DNA of 64,000 bases from Bacteroidota bacterium. GTDB lineage: Bacteria; Bacteroidota; Bacteroidia; B-17B0; Aurantibacillaceae. The notes beneath the pieces were generated by a model. It was not told where the DNA came from. It did not search any database and saw only the letters and a program-made list of their open reading frames with translations. This document shows, one piece after another, positions 54,696-63,837 of this stretch. Position numbers and translations under genes: made by a program. How positions within the stretch are numbered: the stretch's first letter is position 1; each line of letters starts with the position of its first letter. Where the stretch lies: positions 62,001-126,000 of the forward strand of contig CANFTW010000010.1 in the NCBI GenBank assembly GCA_947450025.1, in the 5' to 3' direction.

Positions 54696-56000
54696 ATGAA
54701 AACCCTTTTTACAATTATTGTATTTTCTTTTTATACATTTTGTTCAAAATCCCAAACAAGCGAAGAATTATCGATTTCTTTTATTAAAAAACTTGAACGT
54801 CAAAAGTTTGATAGTTGTTATGCGATGTTTGATACATCCATGACTAGTAAATTCTCAGTTGACATGTTAGAACAAATGTGGGGAAGCATTCCAAGATATA
54901 TGGGAGAATATAAATCCTACTCATCTATCACGATCGAAAAAAAAGATAGTTTAGAGATTGTATTTGTTCGCTGTGATTTTGAAAAAACTAAAATGGATTT
55001 ACAATTAGTATATCATAATCCGCCTCAAAAAATTATTGGCATGTTTTTTACACCGCCTAAAAATAAAACAGCCTATGTTGCTCCCGAATACGCGCAACCA
55101 TCTAGCTATTATGAAACAAAAATCGCTTTAAAAACGAGCACGATGTCTTTGCCAGGTGCATTATGCGTGCCTAATACTGTGAAAAATCCTCCGGTAGTTG
55201 TTTTACTAGCAGGCTCTGGTCCTAATGATAAAGATGAGACCATTGGGCCAAATAAACCTTTAAAAGATTTAGCAGTTGGATTAGCCTCCAATGGTATCGC
55301 CACATACAGGTACGACAAGAGAACTTTAACATATGGCAAAGATCTAAAGCAAATTGATTTAAATACTGAAGTGATTGATGATGCCATCAACGCTGTAAAC
55401 ATGCTGAAGAAAAATCCAATGTTTAAAGAATCTAAAATATATGTGCTTGGTCATAGTTTGGGCGCTATGTGCGCGCCTTTGGTTGCCAAAAAATGTAAAG
55501 CGGTTGATGGAATTATTTTGTTAGCAGGCAATTCTAGGTCTTTAGAAGATGTCATATTAGATCAATATATCTATCTATATGGTATAGATAGTCTTGATGC
55601 TGAAGAAAAAAAAGAAATTTTAGAGTATAAACGTAAAATGAACAACGTAAAAGATGTAAAGTTTTTAAAAACAGCCAAAGCGGAAGATTTACCTCTTAAT
55701 ATTGAATCAACCTATTGGCAATCATTAAATAATTACAATCAAGTGCAAGTTGCTAAAAAACTAAAACAACCTATATTGTTTATTCAAGGTGAAAGAGACT
55801 ATCAAGTAACCATGAAAGATTTTGATATTTGGAAACAAAGTTTAAGTTCTCAAACAAAAAATCAATTTATTTCATACCCCGCCCTAAATCACCTATTAAT
55901 AAAAGGGGAAGGAAAATCGATGCCTTTAGAATACGATATACAAGGGCATGTTGATGAACAAGTTATCAAAGACCTTTTGAATTGGATAAAAAGTAAATAA
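54696..56000 (+). CDS. Exported alpha/beta hydrolase with N-terminal DUF3887-like domain
   Basis: A 434-residue exported protein with signal peptide MKTLFTIIVFSFYTFCSKSQ. Residues 25 to about 115 are a DUF3887-like alpha+beta domain (SISFIKKLERQKFDSCYAMFD). The hydrolase domain has the oxyanion HG-like VVVLLAGSGPNDKDE, the nucleophile Ser254 in GHSLGAMCAP, and probable Asp (FIQGERDYQV) and His (ALNHLL). These two domains are often fused in Bacteroidota secreted esterases or peptidases. Substrate unknown; it should act in the periplasm. Confidence 0.85.
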   Translation: MKTLFTIIVFSFYTFCSKSQTSEELSISFIKKLERQKFDSCYAMFDTSMTSKFSVDMLEQMWGSIPRYMGEYKSYSSITIEKKDSLEIVFVRCDFEKTKMDLQLVYHNPPQKIIGMFFTPPKNKTAYVAPEYAQPSSYYETKIALKTSTMSLPGALCVPNTVKNPPVVVLLAGSGPNDKDETIGPNKPLKDLAVGLASNGIATYRYDKRTLTYGKDLKQIDLNTEVIDDAINAVNMLKKNPMFKESKIYVLGHSLGAMCAPLVAKKCKAVDGIILLAGNSRSLEDVILDQYIYLYGIDSLDAEEKKEILEYKRKMNNVKDVKFLKTAKAEDLPLNIESTYWQSLNNYNQVQVAKKLKQPILFIQGERDYQVTMKDFDIWKQSLSSQTKNQFISYPALNHLLIKGEGKSMPLEYDIQGHVDEQVIKDLLNWIKSK

Positions 56001-56125
56001 ATTAAAAGGGCTATCTCTGAAGCCTATTTATTTTTATTAAATAATCATCCTTCTGTAACTTTTACGGAAGCATGTTCGTCTTATGTATAAAATCTGCAGA
56101 AAAGATTCATTAAATTTTTAAAATC

Positions 56126-57556
56126 ATGAAAAAAATAATACTACCCTTAATTATTTTAGCAAGTTCACTTGTTATTAAAGGACAAACTACACAAACAAGA
56201 GAGAGTAAACCGTTTCGTAAAATTGAAATTTCTGGTGCAGCAAATGTCTCTTATATACAAAGCGACACTTTATCATTGAAAGTGGAAGGCGATGATAAAG
56301 AAATACAAAATATCATGACTGAATTTGAAGGTGATGTACTAGTGATTAAAGCAAAAGGTAGTTTTAATCATCCTTATAAAATAGTTATCAGTGGCAATTC
56401 ACTAACAAAAATAACATGTAATGGCGCCTCAAAAATTACCACACGTAATTGTTTAGTAAGTGATAGCCTATCCATTGACGTGTCGGGAGCGAGTGATGTA
56501 AATTTAACTTTACAAACAAAAATAACGGATGTTATGTTAAGTGGAGCGTCTAGTGTAGTGTTAGAAGGTCAATCACAAACCTTATATGGAAACGTGAGTG
56601 GCGCCTCTTCTTTAAAAACATATAAATTAAATGCGTCTACTTCAAATATTACAGCTTCTGGAGCTTCTACCGCTAAAGTATTTGCTAGTGAGAAGATCAA
56701 TGCTAATGCCACTGGATCAAGCACTATAAAATTTAAAGGTGAACCTAAAGAAGTGAGTGCTGAAGCGTCAAACTCATCATCCATTGCAAAGGTTGTGGGT
56801 GATGATATTTCGAAAAAATCAGGGGACAAAAAAGATTCAACAACTATAAACTTCAGAAACAAACAATACGTTATTATTAATAAAGATAAAAACTCCGATT
56901 CATACATTGCCAATAAAAACAATGATGATTTCCATCACTGGGGAGGTTTTGGAATGGGAATAAATGGGTGGTTATCACAAGGAAATTTAGGAATGCCTAA
57001 AGGTCAAGAGTATATGAGATTAAACTATGGAAAATCGTTAAACTTTCAATTAAATCCCTTTGAAAAAAACATACACCTTTACAAAAATTACATCAACTTA
57101 GTTACTGGTATTGGATTTGAATGGAGTCAATATGAATTTAGTAACAAAACCCGCTTAAATCCTGACTCTAATTATACCTATGGAGTGATTGACACCACTG
57201 AAAATTTTAATTACAAAAAAAATAGATTTAAAAGTACTTTTGTAAATGTGCCTATACTCTTAGAGTTTAATACACATAAAAATCCGACAAAGTCTTTTCA
57301 TATTGCTCTTGGTGTCATTGGTGGATACAAATTAGGTTCTCGCACTCGCCAAATTTTAGAACAAAATGGTAATGATATTAAAATCATTAGAAGAGATGAT
57401 TATAACTTAAATCCATTTCGAGTAAATGCTCACGCTAGCATCGGATATCACAACTTTACTTTATATGCTGATTATGCATTAACCCCACTGTTTGAAAATG
57501 GAAAAGGTCCGGAATTATACCCATTTACTCTTGGGGTTAAGTTAATTTCATTCTAA
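56126..57556 (+). CDS. GIN-domain protein fused to an outer-membrane beta barrel
   Basis: A 476-residue exported protein (signal peptide ending IKGQ). Residues about 28-225 are a GIN domain (DUF2807), a right-handed beta-helix/putative auto-transporter adhesin fold, seen as FRKIEISGAANVSYIQ and repeated Ser/Gly-Ala-Ser blocks (VSGASDVNLTL, LSGASSVVLEG, VSGASSLKTYK, ASGASTAKVFA). Residues about 270-476 show alternating strands of an outer-membrane barrel ending with an aromatic C-terminus (GVKLISF). The combination suggests a surface-exposed or periplasmic beta-helix anchored by the barrel. Function is unknown. Confidence 0.8.
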   Translation: MKKIILPLIILASSLVIKGQTTQTRESKPFRKIEISGAANVSYIQSDTLSLKVEGDDKEIQNIMTEFEGDVLVIKAKGSFNHPYKIVISGNSLTKITCNGASKITTRNCLVSDSLSIDVSGASDVNLTLQTKITDVMLSGASSVVLEGQSQTLYGNVSGASSLKTYKLNASTSNITASGASTAKVFASEKINANATGSSTIKFKGEPKEVSAEASNSSSIAKVVGDDISKKSGDKKDSTTINFRNKQYVIINKDKNSDSYIANKNNDDFHHWGGFGMGINGWLSQGNLGMPKGQEYMRLNYGKSLNFQLNPFEKNIHLYKNYINLVTGIGFEWSQYEFSNKTRLNPDSNYTYGVIDTTENFNYKKNRFKSTFVNVPILLEFNTHKNPTKSFHIALGVIGGYKLGSRTRQILEQNGNDIKIIRRDDYNLNPFRVNAHASIGYHNFTLYADYALTPLFENGKGPELYPFTLGVKLISF

Positions 57557-57610
57557 TAGTCCTTGATTAATACGAGCAAACATTAAACAATGCCCGTTTT
57601 CAAACATATG

Positions 57611-57640
57611 AACCCCTTCTGATTGATAGCAGAGGGGGTT
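57611..57640 (+). terminator. Hairpin after the GIN-barrel gene
   Basis: AACCCCTT (57611-57618) pairs with AGGGGGTT (57633-57640), one G-T wobble, around a 14-nt loop, 54 bp past the stop. The following sequence is only moderately T-rich. It is a likely 3'-end hairpin. Confidence 0.55.
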
Positions 57641-57786
57641 TATATTTCCATTTATACCAAGTTTTATAACCACTTATCAATTAAATGCTGCCACTTATGA
57701 GTTAGCTATTTTTTATGGTTGGTTTAGAGATTAACTTTATACTAGTTCTTTTTCATAGGTTTTGTTTAGTTTAAACCAATACAAGA

Positions 57787-57830
57787 AAGCTGCTGTGCTT
57801 TAAACGGGGATGGGTATAGCAGCTTTTTTT
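57787..57830 (+). terminator. Terminator-like stem with a long GC-rich loop
   Basis: AAGCTGCT (57787-57794) pairs with AGCAGCTT (57818-57825), followed by a seven-T run (57824-57830). The 23-nt loop contains CGGGGATGGG, unusually GC-rich for this region. It could terminate the + strand transcript; the loop may have another role. The - strand reading has an A run and TTTC after it, so it may also serve asd in the opposite direction. Confidence 0.6.
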
Positions 57831-57850
57831 ATGAAAAAATCTCTAGAAAG

Positions 57851-58840
57851 CTAGACCAATTTTGCTTGTAGTAAATACTCAGCAATTTGAACAGCATTAG
57901 TAGCAGCACCTTTACGTAAATTATCTGATACAATCCACATATTTAATGTATTTGGTTGAGATTCATCTCGTCGAATTCGACCAACAAACACCTCGTCTTT
58001 ATTATGGGCATTAATCGGCATTGGATACACTTGATGTTTGACATCATCCTGCAAAACAACACCTTTGGTGTTAATCATCATTTCAAAAATATCTTTTATA
58101 TCAAAATCATTTTCAAATTCAATGTTTATACTTTCACTATGGCCTCCTATTACAGGAATACGAACAGTAGTTGCCGTTAATCGAATAGAATCATCTCCCA
58201 TTATTTTTTTGGTTTCATTAACCATTTTCATTTCCTCTTTGGTATAGCCATTATCCGTAAATACATCTATTTGAGGAATCACATTTAAATCAATTTTATA
58301 ATTATAAGCCATCTCACCTTCTATACCAGCGCGCTCATTCATTAATTGATTCACAGCTTTTACTCCTGTGCCAGTAACAGATTGGTATGTGGACACCACC
58401 ACCCGTTTGATTTTATATTTTTTATGCAAAGGGTTCAATACCACAACCATTTGAATAGTTGAGCAATTAGGGTTAGCAATGATTTTATCGGATATACTTA
58501 ATTGGCAAGAATTAATCTCCGGGACAACTAATTTTTTAGAATCATCCATTCGCCAAGCGCTTGAATTATCAATTACTGTAATTCCAGCTTCAGCAAATTT
58601 TGGAGCCCACTCTAAAGATGTGCTTCCTCCTGCCGAAAATAAAGCAATTTGTGGTTTCGCAGCAATGGCATCAGCCATTGAATGAACTTTATATTGCTTG
58701 CCCTTAAATGTAATTTCCTTTCCTACAGATTTTTCTGAGGCTACTGGAATTAAGTCTGTTAGTGGAAAATTTCTTTCTTCTAATACTTCTAACATTTTTG
58801 TGCCTACAAGACCTGTAGCGCCAACAACTGCAATTTTCAT
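57851..58840 (-). CDS. asd: Aspartate-semialdehyde dehydrogenase
   Basis: A 329-residue enzyme. NADP-binding motif VVGATGLVG is at the N-terminus, the nucleophile is Cys126 in ANPNCSTIQ, and the substrate-binding GGHSESINIEF carries the catalytic His. It reduces aspartyl phosphate to the semialdehyde for lysine/diaminopimelate, threonine and methionine synthesis. I use the ATG at 58840 because it gives MKIAVVGATG; an upstream in-frame start at 58897 adds 19 unlikely residues and would overlap the divergent neighbour. Confidence 0.95.
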   Translation of the reverse strand: MKIAVVGATGLVGTKMLEVLEERNFPLTDLIPVASEKSVGKEITFKGKQYKVHSMADAIAAKPQIALFSAGGSTSLEWAPKFAEAGITVIDNSSAWRMDDSKKLVVPEINSCQLSISDKIIANPNCSTIQMVVVLNPLHKKYKIKRVVVSTYQSVTGTGVKAVNQLMNERAGIEGEMAYNYKIDLNVIPQIDVFTDNGYTKEEMKMVNETKKIMGDDSIRLTATTVRIPVIGGHSESINIEFENDFDIKDIFEMMINTKGVVLQDDVKHQVYPMPINAHNKDEVFVGRIRRDESQPNTLNMWIVSDNLRKGAATNAVQIAEYLLQAKLV

Positions 58841-58938
58841 TTTATTAAATATATAGTTTAATACGAGTAACAAAGTTGTAAATTTATTTGATATCAAAAA
58901 AATTTCTTATTTTAGTTTTTCATAACTTTTCGCAGAAG

Positions 58939-61900
58939 ATGACCCATTTTTATACTACTGTAGTATTCTTATTGTTACTATTTGCTTCAAAAGCTCAAAT
59001 TAACGAGAGCTTTACTGATGGAGAATATCTTACTAACCCTTCATGGATTAGTGGCACAATATCAGATTTTAGTGTAAGTGCCGGCCAACTAAAATCAACG
59101 AACACAACTACCAATACCTCGTTTTACATAAGTACCACTAATACATTAACTTCTAATTGCACTTGGGAGTTTTGGATAAACCTTCAATTTGCAACTTCTG
59201 GAGCGAACTATGTTGACGCTTATTTAATTTCCGATAATTCAAATCTATTAGCTTCGAATATCAATGGCTACTTTGTTCGAATAGGTAACACCTCCGATGA
59301 CATCTGTTTGTATAAAACTACTAATGGCACTCCTGCCATTTTAATCGACGGTGTCAATTCTAGCATTACGAGTGCAACTAATAATATTATCAAAATAAAA
59401 GTCACCAGAACTAGCGCAAACTCATTTACCTTAGAAAGAGACATTACAGGAACAGGTTTAAATTATATATCAGAAGGAACCATAACTGATGCGAGTTTTA
59501 CAACTTCAACCACTTTTGGCTTTTTAGTCAAACAATCCACGGCTAGTTTTTTTGGCAAGCATCTTTTTGATGATATTAATGTTGCAAACATTATTTTAGA
59601 TGTCACTCCACCAAGTATTATTAGTAATACGGTAATTTCTAGCACTCAAGTCGATGTGCTATTTAGTGAAGCTATTGAAATAACCTCTGCTGAAACTTTA
59701 AATAATTATTTTGTCAACAACGGTATTGGAAATCCCAATAATGCAACAAGAGATGCCTCCAACTTTGCTTTAGTTCATTTATCATTTACAACAGCATTTA
59801 CCAATACTGTTGTAAATACTTTAACAGTCAATGGGGTTCAAGATAATTCATTAAATACTCTTGCTGCTGGAACAACTAATTTTACTTATTTGGCACCTAT
59901 TACTTTAGGATATCATGATATTGTTATTAATGAGATTTTTGCAGATCCGTCCCCAGTGATTAATTTAACAAATGCAGAATTTGTTGAATTATACAATCGT
60001 AGTAGCAATACACTAAATTTAAATGGGCTAAAATTAGCAGATAGTTATACCGCAACAGGAGCCACATTAGGTAATTATACTATGCCGCCAAATAGTTATA
60101 TTATAATTTGTCCCGTTTCGGATACGGCTCAATTTACAGCATTAGGGTATCTAAATAAATTAGGCGTAAGTTCTTTTCCCTCGTTAAATAATACAGGTGA
60201 TAATATTTATTTAAAAACAAATGCGGGAATATTTATAGACAGTGTAAGTTATAAAGATACTTGGTACAAAGATGCTGTGAAAAAAAACGGGGGCTATTCC
60301 TTAGAACTTATAAATCCCAATTTAAATTTTAATTGCTCTCTTGTAAATAACTGGATAGCTTCAAATGATGCTAATGGCGGTACACCTGGTTTTATGAACT
60401 CGGTGTATTCTATAGCTCCTGATGTGACTGCGCCAAAATTATTATCTGTCACTGTATTAGACTCATTGCATATTTCCGTATGTTTTGATGATGCCATTTC
60501 TGTAACTCAACTTACCGTTGCTGCTAACTACGTTATTAATGGTGGTATAGGAACGCCAACCTTGGCAATTCATTCCTCGGATAATATGTGTGTGACTCTC
60601 TCGTTATCAAACAAATTCATTAATGCAACCAACTACACTATTGCTATAAATGGCATAACAGATTGCAATGCGAATGCTCTATTACCGAATACAAAATCTT
60701 TTTCATGTTATAAAGCCCAACCTAATGATGTGGTCATTAACGAATTAATGCCTGATCCTGATCCTGCCATTAACTTACCTAATGAAGAGTATGTTGAATT
60801 AAAAAACAGAACTAATTTTAGTATTAATTTGAAAAATTGGAATTTTTCAAACTTAACTAGCTCAAAGAAAATACCAGACATTACTATTGTTCCAAATGGA
60901 TACGTTCTTTTGGTTGGCTCTGGCGTTGCAGGTCAGTTTTTAAGCAATTTTGGAATTATTGCCTATGAAGTACCAAGTTTTCCTTCGCTATTAAATAGTG
61001 GAACAACCATCACCCTGAGAGATAGTAATGATGTTATGATAAGTTCCGTAACATATTCATCAAGTTGGTATAACGATGTCAATAAGGCAGATGGTGGTTG
61101 GAGCTTAGAACAAATTGATGCTAATAATCCTTGTGGTGGGCAAAATAATTGGCATGCGAGCGCACATCCAAATGGAGGTACACCAAATTCTGTAAACTCT
61201 GTTGCTGCTAATAACCCCGATATAACATCTCCTGCATTAGATAGAGCTATCGTTGTTGATGCAGATACAATCGCCTTATTATTTAATGAACCATTGGATA
61301 GTATCACCTTATCAAACTCTTTAAATTATGTTTTTGATAATGGCTTAATAACGCCGCCTTATTTAAAAGCAATTGGGCCAGAGTTTAAAAAAGTCATTAT
61401 AAAATTATCCTCACCTATGCAACTAGGCATTATATATCATGTTACTGTTCAAAATGGAATAACCGATTGTGTTGGAAATCCAATAATCAATGGCTCAACC
61501 TCTTTTGCATTACCCGAAACTGCTTTGCCAAATGATGTGGTTATTAACGAAGTTTTATTTGACCCAAACACAGGTGGGGTTGATTTTGTAGAATTATATA
61601 ATAAAAGTAAAAAAACAATCAATTTAAAAGATTTGAGAATAGGATCAATGGATACTTTGAACAATGTTTTAAAAGACACCGAAATTATTACAGATGAGGG
61701 TTATTTGTTATTTCCAGAAAACTATTTAGTTATCAGTGAAAACGGTTCCTTAATAAAACAACAGTATTTGACTCCTAACCCAAAAGGGTTTTTAAATATC
61801 ATTGATTTGCCTAGTATGAATGCCGATAATGATGTGGTTACATTAAGTGATAAGGCCTTTAATGTGATTGATAATTTTAAGTACACAAGCAAAATGCATT

Positions 61901-62370
61901 TTCCTTTATTAGTCAATACAAAAGGTGTATCTCTTGAACGTATAGATTTTAATAGATCAACTAACGATAAAACAAATTGGAATAGTGCTGCCGAGTCAGT
62001 AGGTTTTGCAACACCAGCCTATCGTAATTCTCAATATTTACAAGCTGATGGAGGAAGTGGAGTATCTCTTTCAAATCCTATATTCTCTCCTGATAATGAC
62101 GGATATAATGATGTTTTAAATATTAACTACAAATTAAATGAACCTGGAAATGCAGCCAATATTTTTATATATGATAGCAAAGGAAGACAGGTCAGGCATT
62201 TAGTAAGAAATGAGCAATTAGCTTCGGATGGTGTGATTAGTTGGAATGGCATTAATGATGAAAATGAAAAATCCCCTATTGGAATTTACGTGGTTTATAT
62301 AGAAATATTTAATTTATCTGGTAAAGTAAATAAATATAAACTTAGTTGCACCCTAGCCGGAAAATTATAA
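58939..62370 (+). CDS. Large exported lamin-tail/Ig-like repeat protein with gliding-type C-terminus
   Basis: A 1143-residue exported protein; the ATG at 58939 gives a signal peptide ending FASKAQ, whereas an upstream TTG at 58888 would add a poor N-terminus. An N-terminal LamG-like domain (about 20-220) is followed by three tandem modules of about 270 residues, starting near 223, 495 and 762. Each has an Ig-like/Big_5 domain (DxTxPxLLS...) and a lamin-tail domain (for example DVVINELMPDPDPAINLP and FVELYNKSK). The C-terminus (about 1049-1143) has SPDNDGYNDVLNINY and an FlgD-like fold, as in gliding-motility-associated C-terminal domains, which suggests T9SS export. Likely a surface or adhesive protein. 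The next gene begins at the base shared with its stop. Confidence 0.85.
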   Translation: MTHFYTTVVFLLLLFASKAQINESFTDGEYLTNPSWISGTISDFSVSAGQLKSTNTTTNTSFYISTTNTLTSNCTWEFWINLQFATSGANYVDAYLISDNSNLLASNINGYFVRIGNTSDDICLYKTTNGTPAILIDGVNSSITSATNNIIKIKVTRTSANSFTLERDITGTGLNYISEGTITDASFTTSTTFGFLVKQSTASFFGKHLFDDINVANIILDVTPPSIISNTVISSTQVDVLFSEAIEITSAETLNNYFVNNGIGNPNNATRDASNFALVHLSFTTAFTNTVVNTLTVNGVQDNSLNTLAAGTTNFTYLAPITLGYHDIVINEIFADPSPVINLTNAEFVELYNRSSNTLNLNGLKLADSYTATGATLGNYTMPPNSYIIICPVSDTAQFTALGYLNKLGVSSFPSLNNTGDNIYLKTNAGIFIDSVSYKDTWYKDAVKKNGGYSLELINPNLNFNCSLVNNWIASNDANGGTPGFMNSVYSIAPDVTAPKLLSVTVLDSLHISVCFDDAISVTQLTVAANYVINGGIGTPTLAIHSSDNMCVTLSLSNKFINATNYTIAINGITDCNANALLPNTKSFSCYKAQPNDVVINELMPDPDPAINLPNEEYVELKNRTNFSINLKNWNFSNLTSSKKIPDITIVPNGYVLLVGSGVAGQFLSNFGIIAYEVPSFPSLLNSGTTITLRDSNDVMISSVTYSSSWYNDVNKADGGWSLEQIDANNPCGGQNNWHASAHPNGGTPNSVNSVAANNPDITSPALDRAIVVDADTIALLFNEPLDSITLSNSLNYVFDNGLITPPYLKAIGPEFKKVIIKLSSPMQLGIIYHVTVQNGITDCVGNPIINGSTSFALPETALPNDVVINEVLFDPNTGGVDFVELYNKSKKTINLKDLRIGSMDTLNNVLKDTEIITDEGYLLFPENYLVISENGSLIKQQYLTPNPKGFLNIIDLPSMNADNDVVTLSDKAFNVIDNFKYTSKMHFPLLVNTKGVSLERIDFNRSTNDKTNWNSAAESVGFATPAYRNSQYLQADGGSGVSLSNPIFSPDNDGYNDVLNINYKLNEPGNAANIFIYDSKGRQVRHLVRNEQLASDGVISWNGINDENEKSPIGIYVVYIEIFNLSGKVNKYKLSCTLAGKL

Positions 62371-63053
62371 TGTTTCAAGATTTTCTAGCTCTCATATATC
62401 CTCGCAACTGTGTATCATGCGGAAACTCACTTTACAAACACGAAGACCAAATTTGTCATTATTGCTTCTCTCATTTGCCAAAAACAAATTTTCATAAATT
62501 ACCGCGTAATCCTGTGGATGCACTATTTTATGGGAGAACGCCGCTTCAAATAGCTAGCAGTTTTTATTTGTTTCAAAAAAAGGGAGGTATTCAAAAAATA
62601 TTACATGCCATCAAGTACAAGCACAATAAAGAATTAGCTGTATTAGTAGGACAATGGTATGCCAAAGATTTGAAAACAAACACCATAATTAGTCATGCAG
62701 ATTTTATTATTCCGGTTCCTTTACATTCTAAAAAATATAAAATGCGAGGCTATAACCAAAGTGAAGAATTTGCTAAAGGCCTATCAGAAGGTTTAAAAAT
62801 AGTTTTAAATACAAGTGTTTTAAAACGAAGAGAGTTTACACAAACGCAAACTAAAAAAAGTAAATTTGAACGTTGGGAAAACGTAGAGGACGTTTTTGAA
62901 TTAAATGAACCTGAAATTTTTAAGAATAAACATATTGTTCTAGTCGATGATGTCATCACTACAGGCGCTACTATTGAAGCCTGCTGTCAGTTATTACAAC
63001 AAATAGATGGCATAAAAATAAGTGTGTTAAGTATTGCCTACGCAGATAAATAA
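62370..63053 (+). CDS. ComF-family phosphoribosyltransferase-like protein
   Basis: A 227-residue protein. The N-terminal zinc ribbon has Cys14, Cys17, Cys29 and Cys32 (CVSC...CHYC). The C-terminal half is a PRTase fold with the PRPP-binding loop IVLVDDVITTGATIEAC and upstream RGYNQSEEFAKGL. ComF proteins are linked to DNA uptake/transformation, but many species keep them without competence. I use the ATG overlapping the previous stop (TAATG at 62368-62372). Confidence 0.9.
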   Translation: MFQDFLALIYPRNCVSCGNSLYKHEDQICHYCFSHLPKTNFHKLPRNPVDALFYGRTPLQIASSFYLFQKKGGIQKILHAIKYKHNKELAVLVGQWYAKDLKTNTIISHADFIIPVPLHSKKYKMRGYNQSEEFAKGLSEGLKIVLNTSVLKRREFTQTQTKKSKFERWENVEDVFELNEPEIFKNKHIVLVDDVITTGATIEACCQLLQQIDGIKISVLSIAYADK

Positions 63054-63677
63054 TTAAACAGCTTCGCTCACAACTTCTTTAACAGCATCTGGCAATAATC
63101 GCTTCAATAAAGCTTCAATACCAGCTTTTAAAGTCATGGTGCTACTTGGGCAACCGCTACATGCTCCTCGCATTTGAACAGTCACTACACCGTCGTTTAA
63201 CTCTTTAAAAGTAATTAATCCCCCGTCTTGCTCTACAGCTGGACGAATATATTGATCTAATACTTCAATAATTTTTGCCTCAACTTCATCTTTTGCAGCA
63301 ACGTGTTGCGTACTAATGACTGTTTTTTCGGTAAAGGTATTATCAACAGCCACCTCTTGCTTAGGAAGAGCAGTAATAATTAAATTACCTGCGTTTAAAT
63401 ACTCTGTCAAAAACACTCTCAATTCTACGGTAATATCATCCCATTCAACTGCATCCGTTTTAGTAATGGTTATAAAATTAGCCGATACAAATACTGTTTT
63501 AACAAACGGAAACTGGAACAATTGTTTGGCGATAGGAGCCGTTAATGTTTCTGCCGAGCTTTTATACTCAGCACTTGCCCCTTTTTCGCTAATTAGTAAT
63601 TTATTAACTACAAATTTCATTGAAGAAGGATTTGGCGTCGCTTCAATATATATGGTATAAGGAATAATCGTTTCCAT
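63054..63677 (-). CDS. NifU-like iron-sulfur scaffold/carrier protein (Nfu)
   Basis: A 207-residue protein with an N-terminal Nfu_N domain (YIEATPNPSSMKFVVN) and a C-terminal NifU-type domain with the Cys-x-x-Cys in RGACSGCPSSTMTL. The CxxC motifs of two subunits hold a [4Fe-4S] cluster for delivery to target proteins. No isc or suf genes are adjacent. It converges on comF and the stop codons abut. Confidence 0.93.
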   Translation of the reverse strand: METIIPYTIYIEATPNPSSMKFVVNKLLISEKGASAEYKSSAETLTAPIAKQLFQFPFVKTVFVSANFITITKTDAVEWDDITVELRVFLTEYLNAGNLIITALPKQEVAVDNTFTEKTVISTQHVAAKDEVEAKIIEVLDQYIRPAVEQDGGLITFKELNDGVVTVQMRGACSGCPSSTMTLKAGIEALLKRLLPDAVKEVVSEAV

Positions 63678-63837
63678 GTAAAATATTTTTTGACAAAGAT
63701 ATAACTTAAAATCTTGTTTTAACTAAACAGATAGATTTAAAAAGTGTTCAGGAATCCCCAATCTTTCTTAAAAATCAAGGTAAAAATTTCAAAAAATTTC
63801 TAACTTCACATCCTCAAATAATTAGCTATGACTACTC

